Source: Latrodectus hesperus (Eukaryota; Arthropoda; Arachnida; Araneae; Theridiidae). Taken from it: a DNA stretch of 64,000 nt. The DNA lies in NCBI GenBank assembly GCA_037975125.1, contig CM075862.1, forward strand, positions 77,171,960 through 77,235,959. The letters run 5' to 3'. A program made the position numbers and the translations under genes. Shown piece by piece: positions 11,263 through 23,541 of this stretch; position 1 is the stretch's first letter; the number at the start of each line of letters is the position of its first letter. The notes beneath the pieces were generated by a model. It was not told the DNA's origin and did no database searches. It saw only the letters and a program-made list of their open reading frames with translations.

Positions 11263-11560
11263 TTAAAAAAAACACGTGTAGGCGTGATCAATAAACAGAT
11301 ATGGAATGTGGAGTATGGGAGGGCGTAAAATGTTCTCAAAAGAGCTGTCAGTCAAAAGATCCCGTATCAGCAATTGAATTGGAGGTTTACTATCTAGATG
11401 AGACGACCAACCAGACTCCACGTGGACAGGCGGGAAATCGATGTCTGCTGACGTCACAGCGCTAGTGGGAGGAGCTACAAACCCATTGCTTTCACATGAC
11501 GTCACGATGTGTTTTGATTTGATGGGCTCTCGTGTTTTGACGTCTTTGCAGTTGTAAGGT
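11263..11560. promoter_or_regulatory. Island with clustered CRE palindromes
   Basis: GC-richer block holding two perfect CRE palindromes TGACGTCA (11449-11456 and 11497-11504), a third near-match TGACGTCT (11538-11545), and GGCGGGAAA (11429-11437, E2F-like). Three CRE-type words within 100 bp is far above chance in such AT-rich DNA. CREs bind CREB/ATF-type bZIP factors. The minus strand has an open frame of about 80 codons across the block, but it resembles no protein I know and is probably incidental. Interpreted as a candidate enhancer or alternative promoter in the presumed Ski intron. Confidence 0.4.
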
Positions 11561-13816
11561 TTACGGAATGTGCGGTCATTAGCAGTTCGAAGAAATAAAA
11601 TTATATAAAAGACTGTAGAATAAATGACTTCATAAAATTTATTTCCTTAACTAAATGGAATTAACTTATTTTGCACACCTATTAATTATTATTTATGAAG
11701 AAATGTTAAACTTCCAAAGAATAGAATGACAAAGGTCAATATATATTTCCTTATTTAATTTCATTATTATCAAAGGAATAATTAAATTTAATTTATGATG
11801 AAATTAACATAATTTGTCTATTTTAATATATAATGGTTTTCTTATACTATGTAAAATTTTTATTTCATGTTACAATACCGCAATTTAGGGAGTGATAATT
11901 GCCTTTAAGAAATTGCATTCTAATTAAATTACACAAACTTCACTAGTATATTGACATAAAATAATTCAAAATTTCCAAAAAAGTCTCAATTATCAAATTT
12001 TTTTTCTAATTAGAAGATATGAAATGACTGATTCAGCTCTCAACAAATAAAATCAGCGTTCTAGAATTTTCATTGAAAAGAAAGTTTTTCAGATTATAAA
12101 TCCAAAAATATTAACCTTTATTTTAAAAGCAAAACATTTATTAACTTCGCCAATGCTCTATCGCTCATATTTTAATTAAAAAATCTTGAATTTTGACTCT
12201 AGATTTTTATCTTCTAATACGTAAAAATAAAGATTTTTTTTCAACACTCACAAATATAAAATGGTGTTATTAATATATTTTCTTACATTATTGAAAGCTA
12301 TAATTATTGGTATCTAGATTTTAATTTTATGTTATATCAGTTACCGATAAATATTTAAAAAACAAACAAATTGTAAAACAAATTTTTCAAATATTTTTTC
12401 AATAATTAGATTAGGAAAAACTCCTAAATTAATTTTAATTTTATCAACTAAAAAATGCGTTATACTTTATCACAGAAATTAAAAATCATAGATGCCAACA
12501 TAAGATAAAAACATTTCCTGTTTGAACGGCTGTTTTATTACTTTCAGTCAGTTTTATTTTATCAAGAAGCGTCAGACTTGATGTTATATAATAAAACGAT
12601 AATATTTAAGATAAAAAAGAAACAAGAAAAAGCAGAACGAACTTTTTACACACTGGAAAATTTAGGAGAAATAAAAGAATAATAAAAATAAAAAACATTC
12701 TCCTCTTATCTCTTATTTAGTCACCCAGATGCATTCAATTATTACGTTGGAAAAAAAATAGATAATAAAACCACGTAACAAAAAGTCAGCTGCTGTTTAT
12801 CTAATAACTTCGGATGGAAAAATGAAATAAAAAGGACAGCAAAATAAAAATTTAAAAAATATCAATAAAATTGATTTTTTTATGACTGTTTACTTCATTA
12901 AAATAAAATTTACATGCTCCGAAAAAATTAGGAAAACCAATGCATAATAGTAGAGAGTAATTCGCATTGGTATTTACAAAATTTGCATTAATATACTTTA
13001 TTGGAGCAGGCGAAATCTTTATATCAAACAAATAAAAAAATAATAAGAATTATTTGCATTTTGAAATTATTGAGGAAACACTTCTATTTCCCACAATGCT
13101 TTATTTGAAGAAAGTAAAATATAATTAAAACATTCAAGTTAAGTGTGATAGACACGTGGCAACATTAAAGAACTTTGTTTTCAAAATAAAATATTACAAT
13201 TATTTCACATTTCTTAAAAATTATATTAACAAATTATAATTTTTTGCTCTTTTGATGTATAGTATCTTTTGTGCAATAGATTATGAAGTGAAGTGAAATA
13301 GAGAATAATTATTTTATGCTGAGTTTCGTATCTGAAGAGAAAGGACAAATGAGTACATTGGTTATTAGAATGCTTAGATAGTAAGCCAGATCAGTTCCGG
13401 CATTTTAAGTTTCATGGGAAAAATCACACAAATTTCGTTCAAATAAATTTAAATCACATCTCTTATAGCGCCAAATATCATTACCATGAATGAGTTTAAC
13501 ACAATTGCCCCCCCCATTAGAGTTGTCCAACATAAAATGCTTCTAAATGAAGAAAATAAATGCATATATGCCGCAATATAAAAATAAACATTGTTAATAA
13601 CTTAATCATTTGTAGAAAAGAATGGTGAAAAATTCTATAACGTTTACATATATATTTTATTACAAACATATTATATATACAGAAATAAAATCATGCATTT
13701 ATTTTTTATAACACACTAATTTATATATAGTTAAAAATAACCAATACTTAATAATTTAATAATTCCCAAGTATTTTTTGTACACGCACTGAATATACAGG
13801 TAAAATTATGTTGTAT
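11561..13816. other. Non-coding AT-rich stretch
   Basis: Very AT-rich, no gene or element recognised; a C-run (CCCCCCC) at about 13508 is the only departure. Confidence 0.6.
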
Positions 13817-13830
13817 AATATTACTAACTC

Positions 13831-14110
13831 TAGCGCTCCTGAGCTGTGGGTCCCGGGTTCGAATCCCGGTTCGGGCATGAATGTTACTTTTTTCTCTGCG
13901 TTTCTGTCCTTTCTTCAGTGATGATGTATGAATATGGCAGGTTTGTGGTGGTACAGCTATAAACAGATAAACTATAAACGGGTTTGTGGTGGTATGGCGC
14001 GGGCAACGCTACTCGCCTCCGTGACTTAGCTCACAGGTGCACGCAGGGTAACGACAAATGAGTAGCAGTTTCTGGCCTTGTTGTCACCCAAGTGCCCGCC
14101 GTTGGAAAAA
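13831..14110 (+). mobile_element. SINE family A copy lacking the A-box
   Basis: Starts within the tRNA-like head (TAGCGCTCCTGAGCTGTGG), so the A-box is missing, but the B-box GGGTTCGAATCCC and the body are good. A perfect 14-bp target-site duplication AATATTACTAACTC is at 13817-13830 and 14111-14124, so the copy inserted in truncated form. A short internal duplication of TTTGTGGTGGTA is present near 13950-13990. Confidence 0.92.
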
Positions 14111-14124
14111 AATATTACTAACTC

Positions 14125-15103
14125 ACAAACAAATCTATATGTATGAGATAAAGTGTTTGTGGATAACATTTCATTAATAAGCATAACATATACAAATAAA
14201 TGTTTCCTTAAAAGTAAAGATAATAGCGTCTTTCACATAATAATTCAGTCGAATATCACTACCTATTTAAAAAAAAGCTCTATCTACAGAGGTCGAATCT
14301 GTAGCCAGATTTTATAAATTCTGCCTCTTTGCAAAACATTATTTACACAGATCCGACCACATATTATATTATGTGGTCGGATGGATTATTCATATAAAGT
14401 ACTTATTGAACATTCTAGCATTTCTTTAGCTCTTTTCTGCAAAAAGAACGAAAGCAAATCGATGAAATTAATGTGAATTTTTTTTTAATCATTCAGAAAA
14501 AAAGTGATTGAGAAGATTTTATTAAAGATATCACTTCCGTATTTGCAAACAAAATCGTTAAAAACGTCTTCGAATGGAAAATTGACTGTTCGATAATCGA
14601 AGAATTAGCTATATACAGATGCTACAATCAATCCGGAAATTCTCTATTTCCAATTGAATATACATGGGATAATAAGAGTGAATAACAAAAAGCACCAGAG
14701 AAATCTTGTAAAATATTCCATAACGTATTACGTTTTGGCTGCCCTTTTCCTAGAAAATCATTTTCGGACACGATAAAAGCGGACACGTAAAAGACATCTT
14801 TCGTTGTTCAACAGCCATTATAATTAAAACTGGGACTTTTTCTGAAAAATACGATTCAATCAAGCCATAGAGAGAATCAGAGACATAAATAAGTGTATTT
14901 GTGCCATTGTATAATAATAAATCAAACATTCAAATTCATTTTCAATATAAAGACAAATATTCCTGATGGTGTTGTCAGAAATATGTGTGTAACAGAATGT
15001 ATTGATGAAATATTCGGCGGGGGGATGAGTTGAAATTTATAGAACGTTCATTGTAGTGCAGATACTGCACTCAACTCAAATAAGTCATTTGTTTGTTATA
15101 AGC
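14125..15103. other. Non-coding stretch
   Basis: No gene seen. It contains the GC-rich hairpin listed separately at 14351-14382. Confidence 0.6.
14351..14382. repeat. Perfect 13-bp inverted repeat (hairpin)
   Basis: Arms ATCCGACCACATA and TATGTGGTCGGAT are exact reverse complements around a 6-base loop. The arms are unusually GC-rich for this region. Function unknown; it could be a remnant of a small palindromic element. Confidence 0.7.
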
Positions 15104-15114
15104 ACTTCAAATAT

Positions 15115-15491
15115 ATGGGCCGTGGTAGCCTAGTGGTTAGTGTATTGGCCTTCCATCCGGAAGGACGGGGTTCGATTCCCAATGCCACCAAAAACCCACC
15201 GAGTACATGCGATATACGTGCTCGTTAAATCTGTGGAATCGAAAATCCTGTGTTCGGTCATTGAGCAGTTACCATGGGTACAATGGTCTGGAGAAAATTT
15301 CCTCCCTCTTCAGAACAATGTCAAAATTGATGGAGTGGATTTTCTGGTGGTGCCATCTATCGGAGGATTTAAAAAAGAGCAAATCCGTACATTCACCTTC
15401 ATGGTGCTTTAATCAAAACGAAAGACGCTCCCTATTGACAAAGCCAAGGTATGGCGAGCCTGGATTTGTCCAAGTGTCATAAGTAACAACA
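15115..15491 (+). mobile_element. SINE family C, full length (tRNA-Gly-like head)
   Basis: Head with A-box TGGTAGCCTAGTGGTTAG, an anticodon-loop position reading CTTCCAT (TCC, Gly-like), and B-box GGTTCGATTCCC. The middle is unique to this family. The last ~120 bp, from the AAAGAGCAAA word onward, are shared with the 5S-headed family D, ending CAAGTGTCATAAGTAACAAC. Target-site duplication ACTTCAAATAT at 15104-15114 and 15492-15502 is perfect. Confidence 0.92.
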
Positions 15492-15502
15492 ACTTCAAAT
15501 AT

Positions 15503-18500
15503 GTCCCAAAAATTTCATTATAAAGATGTGGTGCTATCTAATTTATGTAAATGAAGAGGAAATGAAGTAAACAACACTCACAAATGTAAACAAAATCGAT
15601 AATCATGGAATGTTATTAAAGTCTGATCTTAAACGATTGGTCACGGTTTAAGTCGTCGACCACAAATGGATATTTCCATAGAGATGAAGACCATATAATT
15701 TTTTTTGCAGAAATATTTTGACGAGATCTATTATTTCAAAAACGGATTTAAAAATGTAGATTGTGGTAAATTCCCATCCCTGGCAAACAGGCCAAATTCC
15801 CCTGTTCAACAAGTTCACGAATTTTAAGGATTGCTGTAAAAGGATTAAAAAAAAATAATAACAATTCTCTAAAAAATGTTTTGCTTATTGAAATTGACAG
15901 GCTAAAGTTGTTTTCAGGTGTATAAGAAATATGAAGAAATTGCCAGGAAAAAAATTTACTGGAATATTTATTTTTATTTGAAATATTTATATTTTTTATA
16001 AAAATTTATATAGATAATGTTTTTTATAGAAATATTTATTTTTATCTCAATGTACATCATTTTCACAATAAAATTAAATGTATATGAAATGTTTAATTCA
16101 TTTACATTTCATAAATTCTGTGACAGAAATTGCTGTGACGTGTAATTGTAACATTATTATTTTAACTTAACATCATCCGCTTATAAATTATATTATTAAA
16201 AAAACTAATTTATCTTATTTTAAGTAATGAAAGAGAACTAGTTGTGCACAATACCTTCGAAAAAATAAAATATGATAAAATAAGGATTTATTATAAAATA
16301 CACAATAAATAAGATATATTGGTAAGAACTGTTTTTTATCGCTCTACGAAATTACACAACATATTCGAAAAAATAAGTCACATCTTAATAATCTAAGTTC
16401 TAACGCGCATTCTCAGATTAAAAATTACTCTTAATCTGCTTTCCTGATTTCTTAAAAAATATAACTTGAAAAAAAATTTACGAAAACCAATTTTTTAATA
16501 GAAATCACCAGAATATCTACTCCTGGTAGTTTTTAATCACATTAAATAATGAATCAGAAAAACATTGACCTTAAGAATCATCGATTCGTGGCAAAAATAG
16601 CCTCTGATGCAGTGATTTTAAGAAGAGATTATTTGGCGATGTCACACAGCATCTTGTTATGTCTTGTGGCGATAATCCTGATGTGCTTTTATGATTACGT
16701 CATCAACACATGTTTCAATGGATTTGCAACAAAGTTATACATTTGATGTTGGTACAAGCTTTTTATTAGCGCTCATATCATTCCGGTTTCGTAAACAACT
16801 TCTTTAAAGTGACCATTTTGGTTCACAAGAAAGAGAAATTATTTGACACAATTGGAAGTGGTATAGTTTTATGCTTTTTTCATATGAGCTTAGAGTTATG
16901 ATTATAAATTTATCGATTCTTAAAATAAATTTCATAAATTGCATTCTTGATATATGAATTTTACAATGACTATTATAAACTTACAATGATAGAAAGTATA
17001 CAAGAAATTCATATTTTAATTAAATAATTAAGACACAAATATAATAAAAATTGACCTTAAGAATCATTGATTCTGTATATGGTTCTCTGCCAGATCACGT
17101 AAAGTAATGTCGATATTTGAATTTAAAAATGCTAATTCTCTTATACGACTTTCAAGCGTTGAGTAACTGAAATGAATGCCATTAAAAGTCTCTGTTGATA
17201 TAATAAAAAATAAATTACATATAAAGGAAATTTTTATCTTTCAATATTTATGTAATGTACACACAAATAAGCAGATTTCACATACGAGTAAAATTGAAAA
17301 AGGTGAGGAATATATATGTTTTTACATTAAGAATTATATAGAAAATACAGTAATATATTTTTTAAGTTTTTTTAACAGTGCTATGCAATCCTGTAACGAT
17401 GTTATTGAGATACCTTTTTCACCAACTAATTTCGACAGAGGAAGAGATACAATAACCTCTACTCAGCAAAAACTGAACTATAATTTGCACGAGAGTATCT
17501 AAAAAAATATTTTACACATAAAAGAAAAGGGGAAAAAATTAGTTAACGAAGAAACAAAATTCACAAGAAGTCCCACTTTGAAGACGACCTTTCTCGTCCA
17601 ACTGGTCTGTTGGCAACCTTGACTGTAACCGGGAGACTAGTTTTAAAATTCATGCCGTGAAACTGCAGGGTTGGCCAACAGCCCAGGGGTGGTAACAAAA
17701 ATTAAGAAAAGAAAAATACCAGACATGCAGTGGAAGTTTGGTTTATTCTCAGTCAAAGACCTCAGTATATCTGTGTTGGAGCTTTCTGCACAACTAAAAG
17801 CTTTCTTTCTCGCCTCGACGCTATATGCAGAATGAGTAATTAAATAAACCTAAATAATTCGACGAAAGACAGAAAATCTTGCGCTTTCAGAGTTGAAAAT
17901 GAATATTTTGACAGCAAAATGGTGAACTTTATATAAATACGAGTTTTTCATACTATTTAAATTAAAATTATAGTCAGGAAAATGGTTTTCAAGTGATTCT
18001 ATGATTTAAATTCGTATTTATAGTGTTTTTATTTTTATTTATTTATTTTTTTGTAAATAGGGCATAATTTTAATAGAGTTCAGCTATGTATTTCTACACC
18101 ATTAAAACCTGCACATACATAACAGAGAAATTAGCTTTTATTTGTTACAAATAGCTAGCATTGAACGGCCAAATTAGGTATTTCCAATTCTTCTTCGTTT
18201 AATTCTTTTTGTTACAAAACCTGACAGAATAAAAGAGACAAAATTTAAATTTAAAAATATACATCAAAAATAAAAACAAAATGAAAATAACCCAATGTAG
18301 AGAGATTCGACTTAAAAAATGTATTTTGAGATTTTTGTTTAAAGAAAAATCCATTAATTTTAATACAGAATATAACAAAAGAAGAATTATTTGAAGGAAA
18401 AAGGTTTTGTAAACCCAATGGATTATCTTCAAGTGTTTGAAATGTTAAAAATAAACTTATCTCAGATTTTTTATTATTCGTTTTTGACACATTAATTAGC

Positions 18501-18621
18501 TTCGTCAATAATAAACTATTGAATAACATTAAAAAACAAGAGACTAAAATATTAAGATGAATATATAAATAAAAATTACTTTTGAAATTATAAAACCCAT
18601 TACTACTAAGGTGTAAATATG

Positions 18622-18622
<1 letters not shown>
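15503..18622. other. Non-coding stretch
   Basis: Mostly AT-rich with no supported gene. 17570-17690 is GC-richer and includes the palindrome GTTGGCCAAC, but no product or element is recognised. Open frames here (up to about 108 codons at 17176-17502) are low-complexity and look incidental. Confidence 0.5.

Positions 18623-18698
<76 letters not shown>
18623..18698. repeat. (TA)n microsatellite
   Basis: About 75 bp of uninterrupted TA dinucleotides. Confidence 0.97.
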
Positions 18699-18699
<1 letters not shown>

Positions 18700-18702
<3 letters not shown>

Positions 18703-19799
18703 TCATGAAAAATAAATAGCTGATTCCAGAAACTTTAATATTCTATTTTTTTTTTTTAATTTTTATGTTTTATACGATGACGTTAAAAAATTGCTGGTGC
18801 CATCTGTTGTGTGATCATTACACTATCGAACTTTTATTAGAAATTTTAATATTTTAAAACATTCGGCAGAAGCATAACAGCAGTGGCGCTACAGTTTTTA
18901 ACAGAATGAAGCTTTTATATCCAAATTTAAAATAGGATATTATATATATATATTCGAAAATCTTATGCAATCGTTGAATCGGGCTTTTTTTTATTATTTT
19001 TTTTATAATATTAAAGCAATGTAAACCAAACAACTGAAGTAGTAGTGAATTTCAAAAAATTTATGAAATATTTGCGCAGAAAAAGTTCTATGATGGTGAG
19101 ACTGGTAGAAGAGAAATTCCACGACAAAAAATCCCTTCTTTCCAATATAAAGAAAAATAAACAAAAAAAGTTAGATACCCCTCCCTCCACAACGTTAAGA
19201 ACTCTAACTTCACTTCAAAGATGAATGAATAAAAAAAATTGATGGAATGGTAATAAAAGCTTCGTCTGGCTGAAGTCCAATTCCGTCTTACATACATAAC
19301 ACACACAAAAAAATGGTCTAATGTTACGAAATGTGTAGTAGAGAGTAATCTCCATTCGGACATCGAGCAAACGATTTTTTACTTGCGCTTGGAGTACAAA
19401 GGAGCGAAATTCCGTGAATAAAAGTCGAATGTGCTTTCCACACTCGCAGCCATCGCTTATGGGCATTGTAAGAAAACGATAATTTAAAATAGCAGGCTTT
19501 TTAATCAAAGTAACATTAGAAACAGATATTTCAAGAAACTGCGACGGATTCTTCAATAAAAGCAGGGCTGTTAGAATCACTTTTAGCTTGTAGATCTACA
19601 GTCGCTTTCGCATCGTTATGCAACTTTCTTTTTTCATTACGATTCACTTTATTCTGACGCCAAAAGAAAGACTGAAATTGTCAGCCGAGTAACTTTCCCG
19701 TAAATAAAAATGGCCGAAAGAGGTCGCTGCAAATCATAAATAGAAATCGTTTGCATGTACTTTATTTTAGGTTTTGTTCTTTACTGGCTTGTGTATATG

Positions 19800-19800
<1 letters not shown>
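18700..19800. other. Non-coding stretch
   Basis: No supported gene. 19080-19700 is less AT-rich, with overlapping open frames on the minus strand (to 121 codons) that resemble no protein. Confidence 0.45.

Positions 19801-19882
<82 letters not shown>
19801..19882. repeat. (TA)n microsatellite, interrupted
   Basis: TA repeats with a few interruptions (TATAATATA near 19856). The open frame across it encodes only a Tyr/Ile repeat and is not a gene. Confidence 0.97.
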
Positions 19883-19883
<1 letters not shown>

Positions 19884-19890
<7 letters not shown>

Positions 19891-21187
19891 ACGGTTTGAG
19901 AAATTGGAAAATTTATAATTTATTCTCTAAGCACAATTTCATCAAATGTTTTCTTTAATATAAATTAAAAACGATGGATTTGTGTGAAAAATATTAACAA
20001 AATAACTTAAAAAATAAAAACTATTGAAGATTAAAATATGGATCTTGTTTATTTGGTATGATTTTATGCAGTTATTATTTTGTGTATAAAGGTTTATAAT
20101 AATTGAACTTCTTTATTTGGAAATATTAATGTATTTATGGATTTTTTTCACAGAGATATTTCATATTAAAAATATCTCTTTACACATTTTTAATATCCAT
20201 ATTGAAATCTTTTTATATGAATATTTGAATTTAACATCTTTTAATAATTAAATATTTCAATGAACTATTTTATTTTGAACATTAAATGTTCACAATATAT
20301 TGACATCTTTCAAATAAATCTACAAGTTTTAGGCATTTATTCACATTTAACTAACATAAATAAAATAAGAATAAATTATATACAACTTGAAAAACAGAAT
20401 AAAAATTTTAACTCTGAGGTAGAAACGAAAAGAGTGTGCCTGAATAATTACATTTATCAACAAATAAAGCAAAATTAGATAATAAAAGAAATCCCACATT
20501 TAATAAATTTTATAAACGAATGAAATTATGCCACATTAAGTTATTCATAATTGATATTTGAGGATCATTTTCCTCATGGTTTTCCTGGTGTTCGAAAATG
20601 AATAAGTTGAACATGAATTCTGCTTTCGGGGGCCTGAAAGAAATTTTACACAACAAGCGTACTTTAATGATAAATAAAACATTAGCCCGCATCGACCCAC
20701 CCTTAAAAAGTAATCGATGAAGAGGTGCAGAGTGGGACGCTGCGATAATCGACCAGAGAAAGCCGCGCACATACCTAACCTAGCTCCGTCAATACTCTGA
20801 AAAAGTGACGTATAACCTTTTAACCAAGTAGAATTCAACTAGCTTTTGCTTCGCGACCCTACTGTAGTTTCACAACACATCAACATGAAAGACGAAACAC
20901 GATTTGTTTAATCGATACGAGTTTTGAAATATTGTATCGATATCGTTTCATTATTTCGATATTTTCACTTGAAACCGACTAAAAGAAAGAAATGACACTA
21001 GTAGAATGAATATGGTTAAATTAAATTTTTTTTGAGCAGTTTTCCAATTTTAATAATAAAAATGTTAAAATATACAATAAATCAGGAATGTGATTATAAA
21101 TGATACTTCTGGATATAATGATGTCATCAAAACTGAAAAAAAAACTAAATTAAATGAAATAACTTCATTGAAAATTTCTGCCTTCCA
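19884..21187. other. Non-coding stretch
   Basis: AT-rich to 20500; 20500-20960 is less so, with several CGAT-containing words. No gene recognised. Confidence 0.5.
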
Positions 21188-21456
21188 ACTTGTCTAGGGG
21201 TCAACGTGCCTGACTGCGGAAAGGAATGTCCTGGGTTCGAATCCGGGTTCGGACATGGATGTACTTTCTCTCTCTGTCTCTCTATCTATCCTGTCCGTGT
21301 CCTTTCTTTGAAGAATGGGTCTTGAATGATTTCCTACCCTATAAGCGGGCATGTGTGTACTGAGGAAGTCGGATTCCACACCTAAATTTGGTTCAATTGG
21401 AAAAGTGGAGCAGCGCGCCCCATATTGTCAGCCTAGCTGGCACACGACAACAACAA
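21188..21456 (+). mobile_element. SINE family E (tRNA-headed)
   Basis: A-box region CTTGTCTAGGGGTCAACGTG, B-box GGGTTCGAATCC, then the word TTCGGACATGGATGTAC. The 3' end reads GCTGGCACACGACAACAACAAC, an (AAC)n-type tail. Sister copy at 54031-54290. The exact ends are uncertain because no clean target-site duplication was found. Confidence 0.85.
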
Positions 21457-21639
21457 CTGGAAATTCATGGGAAAAATAAGAAGGGTGCCAATATAAGCGA
21501 AGATCAAATGAACAATTCACATACTCTACAGTCTATTCAGTCCTTAAAGGAAGTGGTATCAGTACATTTTGCAAAACGAAGACTAATTCTCGGCCACAAG
21601 TAAATAATTAAATTCCATACGATTTAATAACAACCTACT

Positions 21640-21745
21640 GTTTGAAATGGATTAAAAAAACCATGACTTATTAATACTGAGATGAGAATTGAACCCAAGA
21701 ACTCTTAGATTCAAGGCCATTGAACTATCCATATAGTTCCCAGCT
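21640..21745 (-). mobile_element. Decayed SINE family F copy
   Basis: Pattern of family F on the minus strand: TGGATTAAA, a degenerate B-box complement GAATTGAACCCAAGAACTC, then AAGGCCATTGAACTATCC. Strongly diverged. Confidence 0.55.
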
Positions 21746-23150
21746 TGCATAAAAAACATTATAATTAATTTATAAGAGTAATATAATTTAGAGGATCATG
21801 ACAAGGAAGAAGTAAAAGAATAGTTTTAAATTTTGATATGATTAACAGTTTATTGCTTTGATTTACAAGGACAAAAAGACAAATTTGGTTATTTGGCGTC
21901 AAAACTTCTGGACTCAATACCAGTTTGCATTTAAGAGAGGTTCACATTCAAATTGACTATTTATTTTATTTAATTTCGATTTACTTTAATCTTACAAATA
22001 AAAACAAGACACAATTTATTAATCAATAGATTAAGAGTCCGATTTTATGTTCACGAAAAAAAAATATTATTTAAATTTTACACTATCATTAACAGACATT
22101 ATAATAACAAAGATTAATTCGCTCATTGATTTGGAGTGTTCTCAAAAACTGTTGAAACGATGGATATGTTTAGGCAGATGCACATTTAAAAAATAAATAA
22201 ATAAATAAAATAATAAAACAAAAATTAATGCAGTTTTAATGAAGATTATGCCTTAAGGTCATTTTTACCATATGAAGGCTAATTCAACCTGAACTCATGC
22301 TCAAGCTTTGGCTAGGCGTGTATGTTAAATAACGGATATTAATAAAGTAAATTATTTTTCTAAATGCTTCAGTATGTAGTAAAATATTAAGCTTAATCCT
22401 AGTATACGTAACAAGTGGGATTTAGCGATAATAGCCATATTTGGCGACATTTAGAGGGCAGTAAAGTTTACGATCGAGAGGGAAAAAATTACCACATTCC
22501 TATTTGAGAATTACATAAGTAAATATATTATACTCACAATTTTCTACAATTTCATGAAATAATTTTATTTTAAAAGTGATTTTGTTATTTGATAAAAATC
22601 ATAAGTAAATTATTTTTATCAGATAACAAAGATTTTAAATATTCATTTTCAGGTTACAATTTCTCTCCCTCTTTCCCTCTCAATATACATTTTTCTCTTC
22701 TTTAACATTTAATTCTCATTATTCATTACTTGAAAGAATTCTGTTTTTCGATTGTGTTTAAAGAAACAATTATACCCTAATTTAAACTTGTTTATGTTAT
22801 CTGTGTACGAATTTTTTATCAACATCTTGAATTTTATATGTATATATAATCACATGCACTACAGCTTTGATTGCTAATAGGAAGTTATAAATTCAGAAGA
22901 AAATAAATATTTTCCGAAAAAACGTTAAGATTTTTTTAATTAAATGAGAATCTTAAATATTGTTTTACTTAATACAAAATAACATTGTTTTACTTAAGAC
23001 AAAGTTAACTTAAGAGCATACGTAACCATCTCGATTTGAAAGGAATTTCTTTTTATATAAAATACATTTTAGGCACACATCCAAATCTTCTGTCACTTAA
23101 TTTCACTCTCTTACGTTAGCGTATGTAACAGTTAAAATTACTGAGCTACG
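21746..23150. other. Non-coding AT-rich stretch
   Basis: No gene or element recognised. Confidence 0.6.
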
Positions 23151-23152
23151 TT

Positions 23153-23541
23153 CTGAGCTCCAGTGGCTCACGCCGCTCCCAGTGAGCTCAGCAAAGTGAA
23201 GCATCATTTGCCGCGGGCAGTGGTTGGGAGGGTGACCACGGTGTACTCTCCTTCACTGGGTTGCTGGAACTCCGTCGGTTGGGGACGTGTCCACGTTCAT
23301 CTGTGACGTCCAAAGTCCTTCCGCTGGTGTGGCGGGGATGTGGAGAGGAGGGTGCCAGCTTAGGTGTGGCCTCGTCACCTGACCGTGGTTCAAAATTACG
23401 AGGCACTTTAAAAAGAGCAAAGTCGTACTTTCACCTTCGTGGTGCTCTGATCCAAACGAAAGACGCTCTTTACTGACTTAATTCGCAATGCCAAATTCAT
23501 AGCGAGCTTGGCTTGTCCAAATGTCGTAAGCAACATCACTG
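23153..23541 (+). mobile_element. SINE family D (5S rRNA-derived head)
   Basis: The head from GAGCTCCAGTGGCTCA onward contains AAAGTGAAGCATCAT and, further on, AGTGGTTGGGAGGGTGACC. These align with the 5S rRNA internal control region (AAGTTAAGCA box A and TTGGATGGGTGACC box C), with matching spacing in the better copies. The last ~120 bp (from about 23408) are the same tail module as in tRNA-headed family C, ending TTGTCCAAATGTCGTAAGC before an AAC-type tail. Other copies, all minus: 27297, 43074, 44827. Confidence 0.85.

Noticed and set aside
11263..11505. Ski downstream exon on the minus strand
   Set aside because: Open frame on the right strand but no Ski-family similarity and no clear acceptor; CRE motifs explain the block better.
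15118..15190. Functional tRNA-Gly gene
   Set aside because: It is the head of a SINE with a long tail and target-site duplication; another copy of the body exists at 1-331.
19755..19958. Tyr/Ile repeat protein (also 29844-30029 and 63037-63279)
   Set aside because: Translation of (TA)n microsatellites.
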